Assembly: GCA_964596345.1 (NCBI GenBank)
Contig: CAZQSZ010000003.1
Coordinates: forward strand, 1 to 64,000
Direction: 5' to 3'
Length of the DNA stretch: 64,000 bases
Origin: CADEDV01 sp964596345
GTDB lineage: Bacteria > Bacteroidota > Bacteroidia > Chitinophagales > Chitinophagaceae
Part shown: positions 36,499 to 44,269 of the stretch, piece after piece
Position numbering within the stretch: position 1 is the first letter of the stretch
Layout: each line of letters starts with the position of its first letter
Made by a program: the position numbers and the translations under genes
Notes under the pieces: generated by a model
What the model was told of the DNA's origin: nothing
What the model saw: only the letters and a program-made list of their open reading frames with translations
The model's database searches: none

Positions 36499-37392
36499 AT
36501 GAAAAAGGCTTTTTTGCAATTACATATCGCTGTTTTCTTAGCCGGCTTCACGGGTATACTCGGGAGGCTGATCAGTTTTAATGAAGGCATGATCGTCTGG
36601 TACCGGCTTTTGTTCACAGCAGCAACCATGTGGCTGCTGTTTGCCCTTATGAAAAAACTACAAAGAATCCCTGTAAATGATATTCTTAAAATCAGTGCTG
36701 TTGGTTTTATTGCCGCCATGCACTGGGTTACTTTCTATGGTTCCATTAAATATTCCAATGTATCCGTAGCATTGGTTTGCTTTTCCTCCATCAGTTTTTT
36801 CACCGCCTTATTTGAGCCGCTGATCCTGAAAAAAAGGATCAATATAACAGAACTTTTCCTGGGGCTGTTAACGATGACCGGTATCTATATCATTTTCCAT
36901 TTCGATACGCAATTCAAAACGGGTATCATTCTCGGGCTTATATCAGCATTACTGGCTTCTTTGTTTCCCATATATAACCGGGAGTTCCTGAAGCGGATCA
37001 ACGTGGAAACCATGCTGACCTGGCAGCAAACAGGTGGATTCATTGTATTATCCATCCTCTTGCCATTTTACCTGCAGCAATTTCCAACCGGTAATTTTTT
37101 ACCCGGCTGGGAAGACTTCGGATGGCTATTGGTACTTTCCTGGTTTTGCTCGGTCATCGCTTTCCAGCTTTCTGCCAATGCATTGAAACGCTTATCAGCA
37201 TTTACCGTCAACCTGACCTATAACCTGGAGCCGGTCTATGGTATCCTGCTGGCCTTTGCCGTGTATAAAGAAAATGAATTCCTGAGCAAGTGGTTCTATA
37301 TTGGGTTTGCCATTATAGCTGCTGCTCTTACTATTCATATCATTTTATTGATGCGCATCGAAAGAAAAATCATCCAGCATGCAGCCGAGTGA
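36499..37392 (+). CDS. EamA-family (DMT) transporter
   Basis: The 297-residue protein has about ten hydrophobic helices in two EamA repeats, with AVFLAGFTGILGRL at the start, AMHWVTFYGSIKYSNVSVAL in the first half and LTYNLEPVYGILLAF in the second. These drug/metabolite transporters export amino acids or metabolites. An ATG at 36499 is preferred to a TTG 12 nt upstream. Its 3' end overlaps the following methyltransferase gene by 14 nt. Confidence 0.87.
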   Translation: MKKAFLQLHIAVFLAGFTGILGRLISFNEGMIVWYRLLFTAATMWLLFALMKKLQRIPVNDILKISAVGFIAAMHWVTFYGSIKYSNVSVALVCFSSISFFTALFEPLILKKRINITELFLGLLTMTGIYIIFHFDTQFKTGIILGLISALLASLFPIYNREFLKRINVETMLTWQQTGGFIVLSILLPFYLQQFPTGNFLPGWEDFGWLLVLSWFCSVIAFQLSANALKRLSAFTVNLTYNLEPVYGILLAFAVYKENEFLSKWFYIGFAIIAAALTIHIILLMRIERKIIQHAAE

Positions 37393-38233
37393 GTATCATC
37401 AACGCATCGTTGATTATTATAAGTCTACCGAACATGCTTATAAAGATTCCTGGGACCTGGACAACAGCCTCGCTATTCATTATGGTTACTGGGATGAAAA
37501 GGTAAAGTCATTCCCCCAGTCCTTACTCCGGATGAATGAGATCATGATCGAAGCCGCCGGTATTAAGCCTGGTGACAAGGTACTGGATGCAGGTTGCGGG
37601 GTGGGAGGCAGTAGTATTTTCATGGCAAAGCATGCCGGGGCGAAAGTGACAGGCATCACGCTAAGCGAACGGCAGGTGCAACAGGCAATAACTAATGCAA
37701 AAAACAATGGAGTGGAGGCGATGGTGGATTTTAAAGTAATGAATTACTGTGCGACAGATTTTCCGGATGCCAGTTTTGATGTGGTATGGGGTTGTGAAAG
37801 TATTTGTTATGCCGATAGTAAGGAACAATTCATTAAAGAAGCATATCGCTTATTGAAACCGGGTGGCCGGTTAGTAGTGGCCGATGGATTTGTAACAACC
37901 TATGAAAATAATGAACACCCGGTCATCCGCCAATGGACGGAGGGATGGCAGGTGAATTACCTGGAATCACCGGAACGGTTTCAATCTTTCCTCGAAAGGG
38001 CAGGCTTTCAGAATAGCATTTATCGTAATATATCAAAACAGACTGCACATTCTTCCCGTCGGCTTTACCGGTTTTATTTCCTGGCATCGTTGTACCTGTT
38101 ATGGAAACGATTGACTTTTTCGTATCGCACCACAGCCATACAGAAAGCGAATATCCGGGCTTGCAAATTCCAGTATCATGGAATGAAAAAAGGGCTGTGG
38201 CAATACGGCTTATTCACGGCTGTAAAACCCTGA
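37379..38233 (+). CDS. SAM-dependent methyltransferase, small-molecule type
   Basis: The 284-residue class I methyltransferase has motif I VLDAGCGVGGSSIFMA, ITLSERQVQQA, DVVWGCESICY and LLKPGGRLVVADGF. These match the sterol/tocopherol/cyclopropane-type branch (Methyltransf_11 with YGYWD before motif I). The C-terminal third is basic and has SRRLYRFYFLASLYLLWKRL, perhaps membrane-associated. Substrate unknown. It is translationally overlapped with the EamA gene, so the pair may make and export, or modify, the same compound (inference). Confidence 0.88.
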   Translation: MQPSEYHQRIVDYYKSTEHAYKDSWDLDNSLAIHYGYWDEKVKSFPQSLLRMNEIMIEAAGIKPGDKVLDAGCGVGGSSIFMAKHAGAKVTGITLSERQVQQAITNAKNNGVEAMVDFKVMNYCATDFPDASFDVVWGCESICYADSKEQFIKEAYRLLKPGGRLVVADGFVTTYENNEHPVIRQWTEGWQVNYLESPERFQSFLERAGFQNSIYRNISKQTAHSSRRLYRFYFLASLYLLWKRLTFSYRTTAIQKANIRACKFQYHGMKKGLWQYGLFTAVKP

Positions 38234-38282
38234 TCATTTTTGCTTTTTCACCGTTATCTTTAGCGTATTCAAATTAACTGTT

Positions 38283-41240
38283 ATGAAGAGAATTACTCTC
38301 CTGTTCCTTTTTGTAGTTGTTTCCACCGTATTAGTTGCCCAGAAAAAACCATTGGATCATTCCGTGTATGATAGCTGGCAAAGCATCGGGGAACGGATGA
38401 TCAGTAATGATGGAAAATGGGTGGTCTATACCATTACCCCACAGGAAGGGGATAATGAGTTAGTGATCCAGTCGGCAGATGCCAGGTATAAAAAAACAGT
38501 ACCGAGAGGTTATAATGCGGTGATCACTGACGACAGCCGTTATGCCGTATTTAAAATAAAACCTTTTTTCAAAGACACAAGAGATGCCCGTATCAAAAAG
38601 AAAAGACCGGATGATATGCCCAAAGATTCTTTTGCAGTGGTGGAATTGGGTAAAGACAGTGTATGGAAAGCAGCTAAAGTAAAGACCTATAAGACCCCGG
38701 AGAAGGAAGCCGGCTGGGTGGCCTATCATTTGGAAAAGGGAGTAGAGAAAAAGGAAACTCCCGTTAAAAAACCGGAGGCAAACGATAAAAAAATAACGGA
38801 TAGCCTGAACCGGGTGATTGATTCTTTGCAACAGGTCATTGAAACCATGCCGAAAAAGAAAAATAAAGATGAAGAAGATGCCCTGGCTACCGACTTTGGA
38901 CTACAGACTACGGACTCTTATGATGCTGAAGGCGATGAACCCGCTGCCGGCCCCGTTGATGCAGGTACTGACCTCGTGCTGCGCAACCTTGCTACAGGGC
39001 AAGAGAAAACATTTATGAATGTACTGGAATATTATTTCAGCAAAACGGGTGGTAAATTATTAATTGAACAGGCGAAGAATCCCAAAGACTCATTAAGTAA
39101 AAATGCGGTTACACTCTATGATCTCAAAGAAGCAAAATCCATTGTATTAAGCAAAGGAGGGAATGATTTTAAGAATTTCACCTTCTCAGAAGACGGCCTA
39201 CAGGTGGCTTATGTGGCCGAACGGGATGCCAAACCCAAAGAGCTGCAGAAATTCTACCGGCTCTGGTATTACAAAACAGGTATGGACAGCGCCACATTGT
39301 TAGCCGATAAGAATTCAGTTGGTATGCAACTCGGGATGACCATCAGTGAGTTTGGGAATATCAGTTTCAGTAAAAGCGGTAACCGTTTATTTTTCGGTAC
39401 TGCGCTGATTCAGCCACCGAAGGATACCACACTCATTGATATTGATTTGGTCAAACTCGATATCTGGCATTACAACGACGACTACCTGCAAACGGTTCAG
39501 CTGAACCGCCTCCAGCGGGACCTGCAAACAAATTATCTCGCCGTATACCATTTGGACAAAAGTATGTTGAAGCAACTGGGCTCTAAAGAAATCCCCGCCA
39601 TCTATCCCACCAATGAAGGAGATGGGGATCGTTTTGTCGGCGTTACCGATTTCGGCAAACGTATCGAAAGCCAGTGGGCAGGCAATACCAAAAAGGATAT
39701 TTATGCTATAGATGTTCTGACAGGTGAAAAGAAAGTAGTAAAAAAGGATATGGTTGGAATTATCAGCCCGCAATTCATATCTCCCACCGGTAAATACATC
39801 ATGTGGTATGACAGCAAGGCCCGTCATTATTTTGCCTGGGATGGCGATTCCACCAGGAATATAACTAAGAAAATAAAGTACCCGTTATGGAATGAAGAAC
39901 ATGATTCACCTTCTGACCCGCCGCCGTATGGAATAATGGGATGGCATGAGGGAGATTCTGTGCTGTATGTGTATGATAAGTATGATATATGGCAGGTTGA
40001 TCCTAATGTAAAAAAAATACCGGATGTATTTAACAACATAAATGGCAGGAAGAATAAAACAATCTACAGGTACATTAGGACAAATTCTGAAGAAAAAAAT
40101 ATTACTTCGGGACAAGATTTAGTATTCAGAGTGTTTAACGAATTGAATAAGAGTGCTTCACTTTTCAGAAGCTCAACGAATGGTGATGAATCTCTGATTG
40201 CCATGTCAGCAGTTAGTTTTGGTCCAGTCAGTAGGGCCAGGGACTTAAGAAAGTATATTTTTACAAAAGAAAGTTATTCGTCTTCTCCGGATTTGTATCT
40301 GAATTCTTTGAATTATCAGCCAGAGTACGATATTAAGCTGTCTTCTCTCAACCCCCAGCAAAAAGACTATAACTGGGGCACTTCTGAATTGTACAAATGG
40401 AAGGCCTTTAATGGAAAACCTGCAGAAGGTATTTTATATAAACCCGAAGATTTTGATCCGAAGAAAAAATACCCCGTCATTTTTTATTTCTATGAAACAC
40501 ATACCAACACCCTGCACGATTATATTGACCCCACGCCTACGGGTAGCCGGTTGAATATTTCTTTTTTTGTCAGCCGTGGTTACCTGGTATTCTCTCCGGA
40601 TATCCGGTACACGATCGGGCACCCTGCTAAAAGCTGTTATGATTATGTGGTGAGTGCTGCTAAAGATCTGGGTAAACATAAATGGGTGGATGCAGCGAAT
40701 ATGGGCATCCAGGGACAAAGCTGGGGCGGTATCCAAGTGGCACAGTTGGTAACCATGACCGATATGTTCAAAGCAGCCTGGGCAGGTGCACCCGTGGCCA
40801 ATATGACCAGTGCTTATGGTGGTATCCGCTGGGAAAGCGGGTCGAACCGCCAGTTCCAGTATGAAAAAACACAGAGCCGCATCGGGGCTACTTTATGGGA
40901 AAAACCGGGTCTCTATATCGAGAATTCGCCTTTATTCCATTTACCCAAAGTGAAAACCCCGTTGGTTATTATGCACAACGATGCCGACGGAGCAGTTCCC
41001 TGGTACCAGGGCATTGAATTATTTACAGCGATGAGAAGACTGGGTAAAAAAGTATGGATGCTCAATTACAATGGCGAAGCGCATAACCTTGTACAAAGAA
41101 ATAATAAGAAAGATATTTCCATCCGGGAGCAGCAATATTTCGACTGGTTATTGAAAGGAGACAAAGCGCCGAAATGGATCACTGAAGGGGTACCAGCGGT
41201 GAAGAAAGGAAAGGATTGGGGCTTGGAGCTTGTTGATTGA
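38283..41240 (+). CDS. S9 family peptidase (prolyl oligopeptidase type)
   Basis: The 985-residue secreted enzyme has a signal peptide (MKRITLLFLFVVVSTVLVAQ), an N-terminal beta-propeller (to about 690) and a C-terminal alpha/beta-hydrolase. The nucleophile is S813 in IQGQSWGGIQVA, the Asp is in HNDADGAVPW and the His in NGEAHNLVQR. It likely degrades peptides in the periplasm. Two oddities: an in-frame array of four 7-nt repeats at 38892-38919, encoding TDFGLQTTDS in a charged linker, and a central patch (about 39890-40340) that is visibly richer in A/T and in AGA/AAA codons than its flanks. Confidence 0.9.
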   Translation: MKRITLLFLFVVVSTVLVAQKKPLDHSVYDSWQSIGERMISNDGKWVVYTITPQEGDNELVIQSADARYKKTVPRGYNAVITDDSRYAVFKIKPFFKDTRDARIKKKRPDDMPKDSFAVVELGKDSVWKAAKVKTYKTPEKEAGWVAYHLEKGVEKKETPVKKPEANDKKITDSLNRVIDSLQQVIETMPKKKNKDEEDALATDFGLQTTDSYDAEGDEPAAGPVDAGTDLVLRNLATGQEKTFMNVLEYYFSKTGGKLLIEQAKNPKDSLSKNAVTLYDLKEAKSIVLSKGGNDFKNFTFSEDGLQVAYVAERDAKPKELQKFYRLWYYKTGMDSATLLADKNSVGMQLGMTISEFGNISFSKSGNRLFFGTALIQPPKDTTLIDIDLVKLDIWHYNDDYLQTVQLNRLQRDLQTNYLAVYHLDKSMLKQLGSKEIPAIYPTNEGDGDRFVGVTDFGKRIESQWAGNTKKDIYAIDVLTGEKKVVKKDMVGIISPQFISPTGKYIMWYDSKARHYFAWDGDSTRNITKKIKYPLWNEEHDSPSDPPPYGIMGWHEGDSVLYVYDKYDIWQVDPNVKKIPDVFNNINGRKNKTIYRYIRTNSEEKNITSGQDLVFRVFNELNKSASLFRSSTNGDESLIAMSAVSFGPVSRARDLRKYIFTKESYSSSPDLYLNSLNYQPEYDIKLSSLNPQQKDYNWGTSELYKWKAFNGKPAEGILYKPEDFDPKKKYPVIFYFYETHTNTLHDYIDPTPTGSRLNISFFVSRGYLVFSPDIRYTIGHPAKSCYDYVVSAAKDLGKHKWVDAANMGIQGQSWGGIQVAQLVTMTDMFKAAWAGAPVANMTSAYGGIRWESGSNRQFQYEKTQSRIGATLWEKPGLYIENSPLFHLPKVKTPLVIMHNDADGAVPWYQGIELFTAMRRLGKKVWMLNYNGEAHNLVQRNNKKDISIREQQYFDWLLKGDKAPKWITEGVPAVKKGKDWGLELVD
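38892..38919 (+). repeat. Heptamer tandem repeat (GACTNNN x4) inside the S9 gene
   Basis: GACTTTG, GACTACA, GACTACG and GACTCTT follow one another without gaps. The period of seven is not a multiple of three, so the four units are read in three frames, yet the gene stays open. Confidence 0.7.
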
Positions 41241-41266
41241 GAATGCCTTTAATCAAAAGTTATAAA

Positions 41267-41357
41267 TACGAGGTACGAAGTACGGAAGTCTTTAGGCAGA
41301 AGATTCTTCCTGTTTTCCAGGAGTTCGTACCTCTTACTTCTGGCTTCGTACTTCGTC
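41267..41357. repeat. Inverted heptamer arrays (TACGNNG type)
   Basis: Left arm 41267-41287: TACGAGG, TACGAAG, TACGGAA. Right arm 41323-41357, on the minus strand: GACGAAG, TACGAAG, CCAGAAG, TAAGAGG, TACGAAC. GAGGTACGAA (41270-41279) pairs perfectly with TTCGTACCTC (41324-41333). The array lies between two convergent genes, overlaps the stop of the minus-strand gene and could serve as a bidirectional transcript end. Confidence 0.65.
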
Positions 41358-42075
41358 AGGCTGCTTGTGTACTTATAAACTTTACCAGGCTTCTTTTTGC
41401 TACAGGTAGCAAGGTTTCATCCACGGGGAAACTCAGTTCCGTTTCGATGGAATAAACCGCCGGGTTAGGCAGGTCTTTCCGGTGCCGGATCAGTTCTGAT
41501 TTGATATGTTCATACGTGCTGCTGATGCTCCGCACCCAGTGATCAATAAAGGAAGTTTTGATACTGCGGTACTTTTCATCATGCTTTTCAAAAATGGAAA
41601 GCCGGTAATGGTATACTTTGGTGCCGCTGGTATTTCCGCTGCTTAAGAAGAAATAACCTTCCTGTGTATCCAGCGGGATAATACCCACGGGACTGATACT
41701 GATCTTTTCTTCCACAAATTCATAGATCTCGGTACCGTTATGAATGGTGCTTTTTATTTTCCCCGCAGAATAATGAATGATATCCTCCAGTTCGGCCATC
41801 AGTTCATCATCCTCGATCATCTGCTCATATAAGACTTGTAACTTTTCCAGCTGGATGCCGGTCAGCTTTTTCGGAAAATGATCCTGCAGGTATTTCTTAT
41901 TTTCCCGGAAGGCAACAATATTATTGTAATGGAAAACAATATCGGCCAGCTGCGGGTAGAGCTTGTTCTCGTTAAAATATTTATTTACTTCCTGCAGGTA
42001 GGCAAGGAGGGTGTACTTCTTCAGCTCAAAATCAATACGGCCTTCCGCAAACCAGGTTTCGGATAATGATTTCAT
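41356..42075 (-). CDS. Conserved hypothetical protein, 239 residues
   Basis: No family was recognised with certainty. The protein is soluble and without a signal peptide. An alpha-helical N-terminal half (FELKKYTLLAYLQEVNKYF, KLTGIQLEKLQVLYEQMI) is followed by a mixed half (IYEFVEEKISISPVGIIP, EGYFFLSSGNTSGTKVYHY, FIDHWVRSISSTYEHIKSEL). Such proteins occur as conserved Bacteroidota hypotheticals. The stop codon lies at the very edge of the heptamer repeat, so the repeat may have reshaped the C-terminus. Stands alone. Confidence 0.72.
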   Translation of the reverse strand: MKSLSETWFAEGRIDFELKKYTLLAYLQEVNKYFNENKLYPQLADIVFHYNNIVAFRENKKYLQDHFPKKLTGIQLEKLQVLYEQMIEDDELMAELEDIIHYSAGKIKSTIHNGTEIYEFVEEKISISPVGIIPLDTQEGYFFLSSGNTSGTKVYHYRLSIFEKHDEKYRSIKTSFIDHWVRSISSTYEHIKSELIRHRKDLPNPAVYSIETELSFPVDETLLPVAKRSLVKFISTQAA

Positions 42076-42165
42076 GTCGTTGGGGTTTAGATTGGTTCAA
42101 CTAATTTAAAAAAAAGACGGCAAAACAGAAAGAGGGGTTTAACTTTAAGTTGTTAAAACAATACC

Positions 42166-42684
42166 ATGAGATTTGCTGCTTTGCTTATTTGCCTTGCCTG
42201 TTATTCCTGCGGTAATACCTATTATATTGTCCGTCATGCCGAGAAAGCCCCGGTGGAAGCAGGTGCCAGTGCTATGATGGCCAGTGATCCTCCTTTGTCC
42301 CCGGCCGGGGAGCAAAGGGCTATTGAACTCCGGCAGTGGCTGCGGGGTGAAAGGATTGAACATATCTTTTCCACCAATTATAAAAGAACACTTTCTACGG
42401 CCCAGCCGCTGAATGAAACAAGGGGATCAACTGCCATTGAGATTTACAGCAGCAAAAAAGATTCTATGGATCTGTTCATTGAAAAATTGAAGGCTATTAA
42501 AAATGGAAATGTACTGGTGGTGGGCCATTCCAACACCATTGATGATATCGCCAATAAGTTATGTGGTAAAACCGTTGTACCGGGCGACCTGAAAGAAACG
42601 CAGTATGATAACCTCTTTGTGGTGAAAAGAAAAGGCAGAAAGTTTGTTTTTACCAATAAAAAATATGGAACGCCAACGGAATAA
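42166..42684 (+). CDS. Histidine-phosphatase family lipoprotein
   Basis: The 172-residue protein has a lipoprotein signal (MRFAALLICLACYSCGN, Cys15) followed by the phosphoglycerate-mutase-like signature YIVRHAEKAP. Other family residues are the catalytic Arg in TNYKRTLSTAQPL and the second His in VLVVGHSNTIDDIA. It is a small histidine phosphatase probably anchored in the outer or inner membrane. Substrate unknown. It ends at the bidirectional terminator 42707-42735. Confidence 0.85.
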   Translation: MRFAALLICLACYSCGNTYYIVRHAEKAPVEAGASAMMASDPPLSPAGEQRAIELRQWLRGERIEHIFSTNYKRTLSTAQPLNETRGSTAIEIYSSKKDSMDLFIEKLKAIKNGNVLVVGHSNTIDDIANKLCGKTVVPGDLKETQYDNLFVVKRKGRKFVFTNKKYGTPTE

Positions 42685-42706
42685 GGAAAGAATATACCTT
42701 AATAAA

Positions 42707-42735
42707 AAAAGAGTCTTCCTGGTGAAGACTCTTTT
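42707..42735. terminator. Bidirectional terminator
   Basis: A 12-bp stem AAAAGAGTCTTC (42707-42718) / GAAGACTCTTTT (42724-42735) with loop CTGGT, flanked by A-run and T-run, between the convergent phosphatase and E2 genes. Confidence 0.85.
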
Positions 42736-42758
42736 CAATTTATAAATTCACGCAGCGA

Positions 42759-44108
42759 TTAATATTCCCGGTCCGGTTTGAAATTTTCTAATTCTTTTGC
42801 CACGGCAGTGAGGAAAGTAGCTCCGAGACTTCCATCCACGATGCGGTGATCATAACTCATGCTCAGGTACATCATATGCCGGATAGCAATACTGTCGCCG
42901 GCTTCTGTTTCAATCACCACCGGTCTTTTCTTGATAGCACCCACCGCCATGATGGCCACCTGCGGCTGGTTAATGATCGGTGTCCCCATCAAACTTCCAA
43001 ATGTACCCACATTGGTCAGGGTGAAGGTTCCGCCGGTGGTATCATCAGCTTTCAGTTTGCCATTCCTGGCACTGTCAGCCAGGTTATTCACCTGTTTGGC
43101 TAAACCCACAAGGTTTAACTGGTCGGCATTTTTGATCACCGGAACGATCAGGTTGCCAGAAGGCAATGCCGTAGCCATCCCTATATTGATATCTTTTTTG
43201 ATAATGATATTGTTGCCGTCTAAGGAACAATTGATCAGCGGGAATTTTTTGATACAACGTACAATGGCTTCCACAAACAGCGGGGTGAAAGTGATCTTGG
43301 TCCCTTCTCTCTTTTCAAAATCCTTTTTTACTTTATCTCTCCATTGCACCAGGTTGGTCACATCCGCTTCGGTAAAACTGGTCACATGCGGGCTGGTATG
43401 CTTGCTGCGCACCATATGATCAGCGATCAGCTTGCGCATCCGGTCCATTTCAATGATCTCGACATTACCGGAATAAGTCGTCGGCACCTGTTGGGTACCG
43501 GTTGATTGTTGTTGCTCCACTTTCGCCACAGGGATCACCATATCCGTATTCCTGGCTACCGGTTCCCGGCTAACCACTCCTGACTTCCGCTCACTTACAT
43601 ACTGCAAAATATCTTTCTTGGTCACTCTTCCTTCATTGCCTGTACCGGGAATTTTTTCCAGTTCGGTCATACTGATACCTTCACTGGCTGCAATATTCAA
43701 TACGAGAGGAGAATAAAAACGATTGGCAGAACCATTGGAAGACTGGTGCTGAACAGCAGCCGCGGTATGCTGGATGGTTTCCACCACCACAGCCTGTTGA
43801 GCAGGTTGCTGCACTTCTGTCCGGGAAGGAGTGGAAACAACCGGGTTATTGCTCACGATCTCCGCAGCGCCGGTTCTTATCCTGGCAATCACAGTGCCTA
43901 TAGGCACCACGTCATTGACATTGTATAAAATTTCCTCGAGCACACCCGCAGCAGTACTTGGTACTTCACTATCCACTTTGTCCGTAGCGATTTCCAGTAC
44001 AGTTTCATCCATTTTTACGGTATCACCAGCCTGTTTATGCCATTTTAAAATGGTAGCTTCCATGATACTTTCGCCCAGTTTTGGCATTATTAAATCAACA
44101 ACGGCCAT
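42759..44108 (-). CDS. Dihydrolipoamide acyltransferase (2-oxo acid dehydrogenase E2)
   Basis: The 449-residue E2 has one N-terminal lipoyl domain with K44 in EIATDKVDSEVPS, a Gln/Thr/Pro-rich linker, an E3/E1-binding domain (about 140-180, FYSPLVLNIAASEGISMTELEKI), a second linker and the catalytic domain ending in MSYDHRIVDGSLGATFL. Likely substrates are pyruvate, 2-oxoglutarate or branched-chain oxo acids; the sequence does not decide. ATG at 44108 directly precedes VDLIMPKLGES; an upstream start would add 13 residues unlike the family. E1 is not adjacent; lpdA (E3) lies 18 kb away in the window. Confidence 0.92.
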   Translation of the reverse strand: MAVVDLIMPKLGESIMEATILKWHKQAGDTVKMDETVLEIATDKVDSEVPSTAAGVLEEILYNVNDVVPIGTVIARIRTGAAEIVSNNPVVSTPSRTEVQQPAQQAVVVETIQHTAAAVQHQSSNGSANRFYSPLVLNIAASEGISMTELEKIPGTGNEGRVTKKDILQYVSERKSGVVSREPVARNTDMVIPVAKVEQQQSTGTQQVPTTYSGNVEIIEMDRMRKLIADHMVRSKHTSPHVTSFTEADVTNLVQWRDKVKKDFEKREGTKITFTPLFVEAIVRCIKKFPLINCSLDGNNIIIKKDINIGMATALPSGNLIVPVIKNADQLNLVGLAKQVNNLADSARNGKLKADDTTGGTFTLTNVGTFGSLMGTPIINQPQVAIMAVGAIKKRPVVIETEAGDSIAIRHMMYLSMSYDHRIVDGSLGATFLTAVAKELENFKPDREY

Positions 44109-44158
44109 AATTATTTTTTTGTTTGTCAGCGACAGAATAATGCTCATCGTCCCTTGCG

Positions 44159-44178
44159 CCTGCCTGCCGACAGGCAGG
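44159..44178. repeat. Palindrome CCTGCCTG-CCGA-CAGGCAGG
   Basis: A perfect 8-bp inverted repeat with a 4-nt loop in the 5' leader of the E2 gene. It is a different sequence from the TCCCNCC-GCA hairpins. No long T-run follows, so it is more likely a dispersed palindrome than a terminator. Confidence 0.55.
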
Positions 44179-44237
44179 TCGTAAACTTCAGCTACATGTC
44201 ACAAATGGGCTGGTCAGACAAGCAATTTAAATCCGGC

Positions 44238-44265
44238 CAAAGGTAATGATTTGGGAATAATCAAA
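44238..44265 (-). promoter_or_regulatory. Probable E2 promoter
   Basis: On the minus strand TTTG (44262-44265), 16 nt, then TACCTTTG (44238-44245), an exact -7 box. The spacer is short of 19. It lies just past the cinA stop and gives a leader of about 120 nt containing the palindrome at 44159. Confidence 0.5.
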
Positions 44266-44269
44266 CCGA

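Noticed and set aside
41237..41455. Plus-strand open frame of 72 codons after the S9 gene
   Set aside because: It consists largely of the inverted heptamer repeats and overlaps the minus-strand hypothetical gene in antisense; codon use is not gene-like.
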